From Chitinophaga tropicalis (lineage in GTDB: Bacteria; Bacteroidota; Bacteroidia; Chitinophagales; Chitinophagaceae): 64,000 nt of DNA. The notes beneath the pieces are model-generated. The model was not told the origin of the DNA. It made no database searches and saw only the letters and a program-made list of their open reading frames with translations. This document shows positions 55,539 through 62,779 of the stretch, piece by piece (position 1 is the first letter of the stretch; every line of letters begins with the position of its first letter). The stretch lies in the NCBI RefSeq assembly GCF_009758205.1, contig NZ_WRXN01000001.1:372001-436000 (forward strand). The letters are read 5' to 3'. The position numbers were made by a program, and so were the translations under genes.

Positions 55539-56645
55539 ATGATACAAAGAATAAGAGTTGAAGCATACCATAAAGCACTGGTATTCAGAAACAATCGCTA
55601 CGTTAAAATGCTGAACGAGGGCACATACTGGATCAAAGCGTTCAATACGCTTATCCATTACGATATGACAAAACCATTTGTTCCAACTGTAGACCTGGAT
55701 ATCCTGCTGCAGGATAAAGACCTGGCCGATGCGCTGGAGGTTATAGACGTACTGGAAAACCAACTGGCATTACTGTTTGAGAACCGTCTTTTCAAAACAG
55801 TGCTGACTCCTGGTAAACATGCTTTCTGGAAAGGGATCAGGGAATATACTACCATCATAGCCGATCTTGGTAAATACGAGATCACCGAGCCTGTAAACAA
55901 AGCCCATCTTGCAAGAAATGAACTGCAGTCTTATGTGAGAATGTTCAATGTAGGTGCTTACGAAAAAGGGCTGCTGTATATAGATGGAAAATTTGACCGC
56001 ATACTGGAACCTGGTATTTACCACTTCTGGAGAAATACAACTACAATGACTGTAACCACTGCAGATATAAGACAACTACAGATGGAAATAAACGGTCAGG
56101 AGATCCTTACAAAAGATAAGGCCAATATCCGCCTGAACTGTTCTATACAGTATAAGATAGCAGATATCTTCAAAACTGTTGAGAACAAGGATTATGAAAA
56201 GCAGTTGTATACTCTTCTGCAGCTGGCACTGCGTGAGCAGGTAGCTGGTTATACGCTGGACGAACTGCTGGATAAACGGGAAACGCTTTCCACACAGGTG
56301 ATGTCTGCTGTAAAAGAAAAAACACAGTCCCTGGGAGTAGCCTTGCTGGATTGCGGTATCCGTGATGTGATCCTCCCTGGCGATATGAAGGAGATCCTGA
56401 ACCAGGTGCTTATGGCCGAAAAGAAAGCTCAGGCCAATATTATCATGCGTAGGGAAGAAACCGCCAGCACACGTAGCCTGTTGAATACAGCCAAACTAAT
56501 GGAAGAAAACGAGATGTTGTTCAAGCTGAAAGAGATGGAATATGTGGAAAAGATAGCAGATAAGATCAGTAATATTTCTGTGAATGGCGCGGGCGATATA
56601 GTCGGCCAGCTGAAGCAGATCTTCGTACCTGTGAAGAAAGGGTGA
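55539..56645 (+). CDS. Slipin / SPFH (Band-7, stomatin-like) family protein
   Basis: 368 residues from the ATG at 55539 (MIQRIRVEAYHKALVFRNN); the frame is open upstream through the structured RNA but that part is not coding. Two SPFH-like halves are visible: an N-terminal one (about 1-120, VFRNNRYVKMLNEGTYWI) and the main Band-7 domain (about 130-300, GLLYIDGKFDRILEPGIYHFW ... DKANIRLNCSIQYKI, LREQVAGYTLDELLDKRE), then a helical oligomerisation tail (MAEKKAQANIIMRREETA). It lacks the usual N-terminal membrane hairpin, so may be cytosolic. Comparative work on RNA-repair systems (Burroughs and Aravind 2016) proposed SPFH/Band-7 proteins as scaffolds with a cognate tRNA-like RNA; this locus has both. 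No RtcB ligase lies in the window. Confidence 0.9.
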   Translation: MIQRIRVEAYHKALVFRNNRYVKMLNEGTYWIKAFNTLIHYDMTKPFVPTVDLDILLQDKDLADALEVIDVLENQLALLFENRLFKTVLTPGKHAFWKGIREYTTIIADLGKYEITEPVNKAHLARNELQSYVRMFNVGAYEKGLLYIDGKFDRILEPGIYHFWRNTTTMTVTTADIRQLQMEINGQEILTKDKANIRLNCSIQYKIADIFKTVENKDYEKQLYTLLQLALREQVAGYTLDELLDKRETLSTQVMSAVKEKTQSLGVALLDCGIRDVILPGDMKEILNQVLMAEKKAQANIIMRREETASTRSLLNTAKLMEENEMLFKLKEMEYVEKIADKISNISVNGAGDIVGQLKQIFVPVKKG

Positions 56646-56667
56646 TTTCTCACCCTTTCTTTTTTTA
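56637..56667 (+). terminator. Terminator at the slipin stop
   Basis: aaagggtga (56637-56645) pairs exactly with tcacccttt (56650-56658), loop tttc, followed by CTTTTTTT. The stop codon is inside the stem, so the slipin unit ends here. Confidence 0.8.
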
Positions 56668-56723
56668 ATAAAACCCCGGTTTTCAGGGATTTTCCTACCG
56701 GGTATCCGGCGTTATTTTTATTT

Positions 56724-57242
56724 ATGCTTAAATACAGCATTACCGGATTTATTTTTCTGGCGGCAATTGCAAGCTGCTATCTTCTGCTGTCCTACAAACT
56801 GGATACAATTGTTATCTATGACCGTCAGGCAGCTTATATCGATGTGGGGAACAGTCTTTCCATCAAACCCGAATTTGCCATAGAAAATGACCGGGAACTC
56901 AAGGTATACCTCAACTTTGAAAATATACAGGATACAGCGCAGATCAGTGATCTGGCTGTAGATATTTCATCTCCTCTGCTAACAGCTTCCGCCAACAACG
57001 GCATCTGTATGGATACTGCCGCTTCTTTCCAGGAACTGCCGCCCAAATGCAAGCAATTGATCCCGGGTAAAAACCCGGCCTACCCCATACTTACATTTGC
57101 ATTTGATACGCATAAAAAGCCTCCTTACAAATACCTGGTTTCCATCAATGGAAGTATCATTTCCGGCACTGACGCCTTTCCTTCGTCGTTCCGGAAACAG
57201 ATAACTATCGAAAGCAGAAGGGTATTCCGGGAACGTAACTGA
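56724..57242 (+). CDS. Membrane-anchored protein of unknown function
   Basis: 172 residues with one N-terminal hydrophobic segment (about 5-24, TGFIFLAAIASCYLLLSY) and no lipobox, then a probably beta-rich extracytoplasmic domain (VGNSLSIKPEFAIENDREL, YPILTFAFDTHKKPPYKYLV). No family recognised. It follows the slipin terminator by 57 bases and has its own start region, so membership of the slipin module is uncertain. Confidence 0.6.
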   Translation: MLKYSITGFIFLAAIASCYLLLSYKLDTIVIYDRQAAYIDVGNSLSIKPEFAIENDRELKVYLNFENIQDTAQISDLAVDISSPLLTASANNGICMDTAASFQELPPKCKQLIPGKNPAYPILTFAFDTHKKPPYKYLVSINGSIISGTDAFPSSFRKQITIESRRVFRERN

Positions 57243-57306
57243 ATATATATCAGTCTGGCATCACTCCTGCATAAAAAGCTCCAATTGACATGCTATCAGT
57301 AACGGG

Positions 57307-58644
57307 TTGCTTCAAATTTATCGTTATTTTAGAGTGTACTATCAACCAGAACCTTTGGAGCATATAGCAACTTCCCGCTTTTCCCTGCAACAGGTCTTTG
57401 TTGCCCTTTTTGCCGCATTCGCCAGCTTTGCCGCCTATACCTGCATCTTTGCATTCCGCAAAGCATTTAATGTAGCCTCATATGAAGGGCATATCCTGCT
57501 AGGTATCAATTATAAAATAGCCCTGGTTATCACCCAGGTGATGGGGTATATGACCAGCAAATTTTACGGTATCCGGTTCATCTCTGAAATGAAGCGGATA
57601 GGGCGGTGGAAACTGATTATTATACTGGTAAGCATTGCATGGTTATCCTGGTTATTCTTTGCCCTGTTCCCTCCTCCTTATAACTGCTGGTGCCTTTTCC
57701 TGAATGGCTTTCCCCTCGGTATGCTATGGGGCGTGGTCTTTTCCTATGTAGAGGGAAGGAGAACAACAGATCTGATCAGTGCTGCACTGGCAGTCAGTTT
57801 TATCTTTGCTTCCGGCCTGGCTAAATCCACTGCCCAATGGGTAATGGAAAGCTGGCATATCAGCGAATACTGGATGCCATTTGCCGTTGGCGCCATTTTC
57901 ATGCCGCCTTTGCTCTTATTCATTTACCTGCTGGAAAGAATACCGCCGCCTAACGAAGAAGACGAAGCAGAACGCATGCACCGTCTGCCCATGCCGGCAG
58001 AAAAACGTCTTGAACTACTGTCCCGTTTTCTTCCCGGTATTGTACTATTAGTTATCATCTACATTCTTGTCACCATCCTCCGTGAAATAAGAGACAGCTT
58101 TATGGCCGATATGTGGCGCGCCTCCGGCGAACATTTTGAAGCCGGTGTATTTGCGCAGACAGAAGCCACTATCTCCGTTATTATTCTTATACTGATTGCC
58201 TCTATGATGTTTCTGCGTAATAACTTCAAAGCATTCCTTATCACACAGGTGATCATGCTAATAGGGTTTATTATCGCTCTGCTGACAACCATCATTTACC
58301 TGCAACAGGCATGTTCCCTGTATAACTGGATGGTGTTGGTAGGATTGGGGTTGTTCCTTGTATATATTCCCTTCAACAGTATTCTCTTTGACAGGTTTAT
58401 TGCCACCTTCCGCTTTGCCGGCAATGTTGGCTTTCTCATCTACATTGCAGACTCATTCGGCTACCTGGGTAGTGTAGGCGTATTACTCACCAAATCCCTG
58501 TTCCAGGTACAGGCCAACTGGCTGCAATTCTACATACAGGTGGTACTGACCACTGGCATGGCCGGCATCATCGGCACCTGTATCTGTATGATATATTTTA
58601 TCAGGAAATACCGCTCGTTCTTAAGACAAAGCCTCAGACCATAA
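57307..58644 (+). CDS. Polytopic membrane protein, DUF5690-like (MFS fold)
   Basis: 445 residues if the TTG at 57307 is used; a GTG at 57334 (VYYQPEPLEHIA) is the other candidate, and there is no suitable ATG. About twelve transmembrane segments with an MFS-like layout (YTCIFAFRKAFNVASYEG; GFPLGMLWGVVFSYVEGRRTTD; central loop PNEEDEAERMHRLPMPAEKR; EIRDSFMADMW). From memory this resembles the Bacteroidota family DUF5690; transport substrate unknown. Its last 24 bases overlap the end of the convergent PhyH gene. Confidence 0.7.
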   Translation: MLQIYRYFRVYYQPEPLEHIATSRFSLQQVFVALFAAFASFAAYTCIFAFRKAFNVASYEGHILLGINYKIALVITQVMGYMTSKFYGIRFISEMKRIGRWKLIIILVSIAWLSWLFFALFPPPYNCWCLFLNGFPLGMLWGVVFSYVEGRRTTDLISAALAVSFIFASGLAKSTAQWVMESWHISEYWMPFAVGAIFMPPLLLFIYLLERIPPPNEEDEAERMHRLPMPAEKRLELLSRFLPGIVLLVIIYILVTILREIRDSFMADMWRASGEHFEAGVFAQTEATISVIILILIASMMFLRNNFKAFLITQVIMLIGFIIALLTTIIYLQQACSLYNWMVLVGLGLFLVYIPFNSILFDRFIATFRFAGNVGFLIYIADSFGYLGSVGVLLTKSLFQVQANWLQFYIQVVLTTGMAGIIGTCICMIYFIRKYRSFLRQSLRP

Positions 58645-59319
58645 TAGCGGCGCAGGCAACTGTTGATTGCTGAACTCAATATGTATCACTCTTCTCTGCC
58701 GGTTATTGGTGGTACGGCTGGACGCATGCAGTAACAAAGGGCGCATGATCATAATACCTCCTTTGCCCACATTGCAGGTAACTTCTTTTTCCGTATTCCA
58801 ATCTATTGTTTCAGGCCGATAAATCCCTTTTCTGTGAGAACCAGGTACAACCCTTAATGCGCCATTGTGCTCATCTGTATCGTCCAGGTGAATGCGGATT
58901 GTAAAATTCTTCTCCAGCAAATCCAACGGTGGCCGTACTGCATATTGCTGCTGTTTCACTGTCCATGGGCCATAACCAGCAACATCTGCTTTCTGATTTA
59001 CAGAAATAGTTAAGTCCTGATGATAAGACACAAACCAGTTGGAAGCGCCGGGCTTATCGAAATAGATAGATTTCACAGGAAAGTATCCTTCTCCAAATAA
59101 TTGCTGCAGACAGGCATTCAGCTTGTCAGTAAACACCAGCGGAATTGTAGTCGGCACTTCCTTCAGGAACTGCCTGATGGCAAACAGATCTTCCGAATGG
59201 CGGAAAGTATCTTTCTCTTTATTAGCCTGCCCTATGATTGCTATCAGTTGTTCTACTTCCGCAGAAGTAAATACATTCTCGACTACAGCAAATCCGTTTA
59301 TTTCCAGTTCAGGTATCAT
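58621..59319 (-). CDS. Phytanoyl-CoA dioxygenase (PhyH) family oxygenase
   Basis: 232 residues from the ATG at 59319 (MIPELEINGFAVVENVF); a TTG two codons upstream is in frame but unlikely. The Fe(II)/2-oxoglutarate site shows as HxD in SYHQDLTI, RVVPGSHRKG, and the distal histidine in LLLHASSRTT followed by the arginine of RRVIHIEF that binds 2-oxoglutarate. The family hydroxylates small molecules; substrate unknown. The ATG shares ATGA with the stop of the decayed nucleotidyltransferase upstream, showing that the two were once translationally coupled. Confidence 0.88.
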   Translation of the reverse strand: MIPELEINGFAVVENVFTSAEVEQLIAIIGQANKEKDTFRHSEDLFAIRQFLKEVPTTIPLVFTDKLNACLQQLFGEGYFPVKSIYFDKPGASNWFVSYHQDLTISVNQKADVAGYGPWTVKQQQYAVRPPLDLLEKNFTIRIHLDDTDEHNGALRVVPGSHRKGIYRPETIDWNTEKEVTCNVGKGGIMIMRPLLLHASSRTTNNRQRRVIHIEFSNQQLPAPLLWSEALS

Positions 59320-59709
59320 GCGCAATAAAATTTCTCCCGTATTTCAACTAACACCCTTTCTGCCTGTGTCATATCTGGTTCATCAGGCAGATCAGCATTT
59401 TTATAAAGCTCCTCAATCCTGGCAAGTTTTTCTTCTACCATTTTCAGCAGATCATCATATTCAAACCCGCCTTATCATATCCCATCCGCTTATATCAAGC
59501 ACTTCATTTACGGGCAGTTCAATTACGTCTTTACGTTCGCGTATACTTAAATACTCATTGGATTGTTGCGCATAGATAAAGCGTACATCATAGTCGCTAT
59601 CCGGCGATGCAAAACCCCGGGCCCTGCTCCCCGACTCGCACGCATAAAGGATTCTGACGTTTTTATCTCTTTCTATTTCCAGCAGCTTCCCTGCTATTAT
59701 TTCATTCAT
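59316..59709 (-). pseudogene. Nucleotidyltransferase (COG3541/YcgL-like) with internal deletion and frameshift
   Basis: Residues 1-78 from the ATG at 59709 are a clean N-terminus: ACESGSRARGFASPDSDYDV, with the GS...DxD nucleotidyltransferase motif, and LSIRERKDVIELPVNEVLDI. At about 59470 the frame runs into a stop after GWDMIRRV. A different frame continues at once with the family's C-terminal end (FEYDDLLKMVEEKLARIEEL, ...PDMTQAERVL) to a TGA at 59316. About 130 central residues of the usual ~250-residue protein are missing. I conclude internal deletion; a functional 82-residue protein is unlikely but not excluded. Confidence 0.75.
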
Positions 59710-59766
59710 AATGTATAAGGTTCCTACTCAGCAAAGTATAAAATTTTAGAAAAAAGTTTTAAATTA

Positions 59767-59799
59767 TTTGTTCGAATCAAAAAAATAACTTCATCTTTG
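59767..59799 (+). promoter_or_regulatory. Bacteroidota-type promoter upstream of the attenuator
   Basis: TTTG (59767-59770) and CATCTTTG (59792-59799) match -33 TTTG and -7 TAnnTTTG (one mismatch) with a 21-base spacer. Predicted start of transcription near 59806. Confidence 0.5.
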
Positions 59800-59823
59800 C
59801 ATCAGCAAAATTATTACGATAAC

Positions 59824-59925
59824 ATGCAACGCAAACCACTACATAGTTCAACACTCATTATATCCTTCCGAATAATATGCGGAGGAATAATACGTGATTG
59901 CGGGGCAGGTTATGCTACGAACTGA
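59824..59925 (+). CDS. AUA-rich putative leader peptide
   Basis: 33 codons: starts MQRKPLHSSTL and ends CGAGYATN. Five of its six isoleucine codons are AUA, four of them as two AUA-AUA pairs. It begins about 18 bases after the predicted transcription start. Its end covers the first copy of the attenuator element (59896-59906), as leader peptides do. No homology claimed. Confidence 0.4.
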   Translation: MQRKPLHSSTLIISFRIICGGIIRDCGAGYATN

Positions 59926-59980
59926 GTTGTAAAAACGAATTCGATATAACACAAGCCCTGCAAGAGATTGCGGGGCTTTT
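59896..59980 (+). promoter_or_regulatory. Transcription attenuator with competing stems
   Basis: gattgcggggc occurs twice (59896-59906 and 59966-59976). The segment agccctgcaa (59954-59963) can pair nine bases with either copy: with the second it makes the terminator stem 59954-59962/59969-59977 followed by TTTTTT; with the first (59898-59906) it makes an antiterminator. Such mutually exclusive stems over a leader ORF are the hallmark of attenuation. Confidence 0.6.
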
Positions 59981-60001
59981 TTCTTTTATAAAATTATCAT
60001 T

Positions 60002-60136
60002 ATGCAGCTATATTTTACAAACATAAAACCCATTGCAATGAGTGATGTCATATCACTCATAGGGATACGTTATGCCATACTGCATATAAATGTCATACCC
60101 CCCTTTCAGCTACGACCCGATTATATACTGACGTAA
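60002..60136 (+). CDS. Second AUA-rich small ORF (44 codons), doubtful
   Basis: ATG at 60002, TAA at 60134. Eight of nine isoleucine codons are AUA. It contains a perfect 9-bp palindromic stem (60038-60046 with 60052-60060) and is followed 22 bases later by a terminator. Could be a second leader peptide before the tRNA, or an accident of AT-rich DNA. Confidence 0.25.
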   Translation: MQLYFTNIKPIAMSDVISLIGIRYAILHINVIPPFQLRPDYILT

Positions 60137-60158
60137 TAAAATTATGTTCACGCAATAT

Positions 60159-60190
60159 AAACCCGGTCGTTCATCACGGCCGGGTTTTTT
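60159..60190 (+). terminator. Terminator immediately upstream of the tRNA genes
   Basis: aaacccggtcg (60159-60169) pairs with cggccgggttt (60177-60187), 11 bp with one G-U, then TTT. 24 bases before tRNA-Ile. Confidence 0.8.
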
Positions 60191-60214
60191 ATTATCCCTA
60201 TGCCGTTCCCACAT

Positions 60215-60287
60215 TGGTCTGTAGCTCAACGGTCAGAGCTTCTGCCTTATACGCAGCGGGTTGTGGGTTCAAATCCTACCAGACCAA
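60215..60287 (+). tRNA. tRNA-Ile(UAU)
   Basis: 73 nt: acceptor TGGTCTG/CAGACCA, U8, D-stem GCTC/GAGC, anticodon stem (4 good pairs, 27-43 is T-C) around loop CTTATAC giving anticodon TAT, T-arm GTGGG-TTCAAAT-CCTAC, discriminator A. No CCA encoded. UAU reads the AUA codon; most bacteria use a lysidine-modified CAU tRNA instead, so this is an uncommon species. Confidence 0.8.
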
Positions 60288-60300
60288 CCTGAACATAAAC

Positions 60301-60373
60301 GGTGTCAGTAGTTTAATGGCAAAACGTCCCGGCTGTGAACCGGGACATGAGGGTTCGAATCCCCCTGACACCC
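60301..60373 (+). tRNA. tRNA-His(GUG)
   Basis: Acceptor GGTGTCAG/CTGACACC (eight pairs if the histidine-specific G-1:C73 pair is counted), D-stem GTTT/AAAC, anticodon stem CCCGG/CCGGG around CTGTGAA giving GTG, and T-loop TTCGAAT with a flanking stem carrying one A-C mismatch. No CCA encoded. 13 bases after tRNA-Ile. Confidence 0.85.
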
Positions 60374-60406
60374 ATACAAAAACCTCGTATAAAAAATGAC
60401 ATAGCA

Positions 60407-60892
60407 ATGGAACATGTTAAACGGTGGAGACGGTTGAATGGCAAGACAATCAACACTCCTATTGAAGAAGAGATCAACAGAACATTATCTCTTGAATATG
60501 AAATGGGCCACACAGTAAGTGTGTGCATAGGTACAGACAGCCAGGTGAAAGGCCGGGTCACTGAATTTGCCACTGTAATAGTATTCATCCGGAAAGGCAA
60601 AGGAGGATTCATGTACATACTCAACGACAGTACTACCCGCAAGATGAGCGTCAAAGAAAGGATGCTTGTTGAAGTAGGAAAGAGTATTGAAGTTGCTTAC
60701 CCGCTATGTCATATTTTCTCCAGGTATAATGTACACATGGAAGTACATGCAGATATCAACACTAATCCAAACTTCAAAAGCAACGATGCTTTAAAGGAGG
60801 CAATGGGTTATATCATGGGAATGGGCTTCACTTTCAGAGCCAAACCTCATGCTTTTGCCAGCACTTCCTGCGCCAATAAAATTGTTCATTAA
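60407..60892 (+). CDS. YkuK-family RNase H-like protein (DUF458)
   Basis: 161 residues from the ATG at 60407 (MEHVKRWRRLNGKTI); an in-frame ATG at 60335 lies inside tRNA-His and is rejected. The RNase H-like fold is suggested by CIGTDSQVKGRVTEFATVIV (first acidic residue in the first strand), VHMEVHADINTNPN (second) and the C-terminal AFASTSCANKIVH, all typical of the YkuK/DUF458 family. Predicted nuclease; substrate unproven. It directly follows two tRNA genes and may be cotranscribed with them. Confidence 0.82.
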   Translation: MEHVKRWRRLNGKTINTPIEEEINRTLSLEYEMGHTVSVCIGTDSQVKGRVTEFATVIVFIRKGKGGFMYILNDSTTRKMSVKERMLVEVGKSIEVAYPLCHIFSRYNVHMEVHADINTNPNFKSNDALKEAMGYIMGMGFTFRAKPHAFASTSCANKIVH

Positions 60893-60904
60893 AATATAAA
60901 TGTT

Positions 60905-61066
60905 ATGATGAGAAAAACTTTTGATCATGCAGGAATATGTCCAGGCATTACACTATATGCATGTCACACAACAAGAACTTCCTGGGGTATAAGTCTTGTT
61001 GACAAAGAGTATGAGACGATAATGACAACAACAAGGGAATTGCCTGCAATAGCCCTTTCCGGTTAG
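60905..61066 (+). CDS. Possible 53-residue protein after the YkuK gene
   Basis: ATGATG at 60905, TAG at 61064. Sequence starts MMRKTFDHAGICPGITLYAC and contains TSWGISLVDKEYETIM. 12 bases after the YkuK stop, same strand. No family recognised; coding status uncertain. Confidence 0.35.
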   Translation: MMRKTFDHAGICPGITLYACHTTRTSWGISLVDKEYETIMTTTRELPAIALSG

Positions 61067-61123
61067 ATCAATAAAGCTACACTGAGATAATTTTTTCTGA
61101 GTAATATGTGTTTGTGTTAAACG

Positions 61124-61145
61124 GGCTCTTCACTTCTGAAGAGCC
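61124..61145 (+). terminator. Hairpin terminator candidate after the tRNA/YkuK unit
   Basis: ggctcttca (61124-61132) pairs exactly with tgaagagcc (61137-61145), loop cttc; followed by a CT-rich run rather than pure T. Confidence 0.5.
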
Positions 61146-61204
61146 TCTCTCTCAATCCTCTTATAATACATCACATAATCAGTAGTTCCCTTTCTATATC
61201 TCAA

Positions 61205-61552
61205 TCAATTCTGCATTACCCTGACATCAGCGTAGCTAACAAAATCATACAGCTCAATTCCACTCATTTCGTTTGTACCTATAAACTTTTCTGATTGTGC
61301 AACCCAAATTATCTGCTTATCAGCAATTCTATCAATTGTGCCATTCTTCATTTCTTCAATCATTCTTTTTACCCAATTTCTTATCGCTTCGTAGTACTGT
61401 TCTGATAGAACAACATGCCATCCGGTATTTACTATACAGATATGGCCCGGTGTATCAAAGATGGTTGGGAATACGCTTTTTATTTAATCGTAGTTTACCC
61501 AACCAGGCAATTGATGCAAACGCCTACATAGAACAGCATTAGCCCTGTTCAT
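61205..61552 (-). pseudogene. Decayed gene of unknown family with in-frame stop
   Basis: A 116-codon minus-strand frame from ATG 61552 (MNRANAVLCRRLHQLPGWVN) to TGA 61205 is interrupted by one TAA at codon 23 (61484-61486). After it the frame looks genuinely coding: SVFPTIFDTPGHICIVNTGW, VLSEQYYEAIRNWVKRMIEE, ADKQIIWVAQSEKFIG, LYDFVSYADVRVM. No start codon is available right after the stop, so the gene is probably dead or truncated. Family not recognised. A plus-strand frame over the same DNA (61297-61542) lacks coding character. Confidence 0.5.
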
Positions 61553-61605
61553 ATTGTACCTCCTACTTTTATCGGGTGAACAGATAAGGATACATTACAA
61601 ACGTA

Positions 61606-62157
61606 ATGTATCCCTGTGATCCCTTTTGTCTTAACGTACCTATGCGCTGTAAATCCAAAAGAATAGACCTTAGTACGCAGCCACCTCTTTCCAAAGCCCA
61701 ACGGCAGGTCATTACAACATTCTACAGAACTATCACCAATCACGATCCGGATCTGCTTGACCAGGTCGTCAATCCTCATTGGGAAAACACTCCTCTTTTC
61801 CCCGGACAACGGGCCGGTCCTGACGGATTTAAAAATATTATCAGGCAGTTCATCTTCTCTTTTCCTGATGCCCAGGTCTCAATATTAGGCATGTATGATT
61901 ATAAAGGACGCGCAAAAGTACATGCTAAAATGTTGTTCACTCAGGAGAACGATTTCATGGGATTAGCGCCTACAGGGCTTAAAACAAGTATCATCCTGGA
62001 AGAGCTCCATACTATTGAGAATGGGAAGATCTCATTTACCTATCACCTGGAGGATTGGTATAGCTTGATAAAGACCACAGGATCTGCAGCAATACGAATA
62101 CCGCCAAAAGGAAAGAAGAGAGGGAGATATCCCGGGAAAGACAGATCAATAATTTAA
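61606..62157 (+). CDS. SnoaL-like / ester-cyclase family protein
   Basis: 183 residues; M13 (61642) is an alternative start. The NTF2-like SnoaL pattern is visible: QVITTFYRTITNHDPDLLDQV, a FPGQRAGPDGFKNIIRQF segment, FSFPDAQVSILGMYDYKGRA, GLAPTGLKTSIILEELHTIE and a strand with EDWYSL. Family members are small cytosolic isomerases/cyclases or simply binding proteins; the reaction is not predictable. The C-terminal tail is basic (PPKGKKRGRYPGK). The lipoprotein gene follows 16 bases later. Confidence 0.75.
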   Translation: MYPCDPFCLNVPMRCKSKRIDLSTQPPLSKAQRQVITTFYRTITNHDPDLLDQVVNPHWENTPLFPGQRAGPDGFKNIIRQFIFSFPDAQVSILGMYDYKGRAKVHAKMLFTQENDFMGLAPTGLKTSIILEELHTIENGKISFTYHLEDWYSLIKTTGSAAIRIPPKGKKRGRYPGKDRSII

Positions 62158-62173
62158 AATCTAACTATTATTA

Positions 62174-62725
62174 ATGAAGACCACATATCTTATTCTATTA
62201 TCAGTTATAGTCTCCTCCTGCAATTACAACAATGATGTTGAAGAATTTGCAGATTATGATTTACTGGAAACCTTATATCACCAGCATGATACACTGATCA
62301 GATATGGAGATACTGTAAAGATCGTAAACTCTAAACTTGATACAACAATCATAGAGACAGGGATCTTTACTTATCTGCAATATGATTTCCCACTAACAGT
62401 CCCTTACAGGCTGATCATCTTATCCCGCAAGGCTAACGGCCTGAAGCAACAAGGGAAAGAAGCAGAAGCCAATGTCTTCTTCAAAAAAGTGATTGATTTT
62501 TATCAGCACGAAAGGCCTCACTATTTTAAGTATATATTTGACATGAAAGAGTATTTCCAGTTTGAAATTAACGCAGCCATTCTGTGTTCTTACGCTTACG
62601 AGAATCTTAAAGATCTTGAAAACGCAATAATGATACTGGAACCCTTTCTTGCAAATACAGAAGCCAGGAGCAGCAGGATACAGGAACGATATATTCAATT
62701 ATGTACTGGCAGACGTGGCAAGTAG
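62174..62725 (+). CDS. Lipoprotein with TPR-like region, unknown function
   Basis: 183 residues. Lipobox VSSC at residues 13-16, followed by NYNNDVEEFADYDLL. The C-terminal half has helical TPR-like stretches (LSRKANGLKQQGKEAEANVF, LCSYAYENLKDLENAIMIL). No function recognised. Probably cotranscribed with the SnoaL-like gene; ends at a shared terminator. Confidence 0.7.
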   Translation: MKTTYLILLSVIVSSCNYNNDVEEFADYDLLETLYHQHDTLIRYGDTVKIVNSKLDTTIIETGIFTYLQYDFPLTVPYRLIILSRKANGLKQQGKEAEANVFFKKVIDFYQHERPHYFKYIFDMKEYFQFEINAAILCSYAYENLKDLENAIMILEPFLANTEARSSRIQERYIQLCTGRRGK

Positions 62726-62742
62726 CCTCCTGGCGAATACGA

Positions 62743-62770
62743 AAAAGGCAATCATTTCAGATTGCCTTTT
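62743..62770. terminator. Bidirectional terminator
   Basis: aaaaggcaatc (62743-62753) pairs exactly with gattgcctttt (62760-62770), loop atttca, between convergent genes. Confidence 0.85.
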
Positions 62771-62779
62771 AAACTCTTA

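Noticed and set aside
60214-60399. 61-codon ORF
   Set aside because: It overlaps both tRNA genes completely.
61297-61542. 81-codon plus-strand ORF
   Set aside because: The minus strand over the same bases has better protein-like sequence (the decayed gene), and this frame is rich in Leu/Phe/Tyr/Ser as expected of a shadow.
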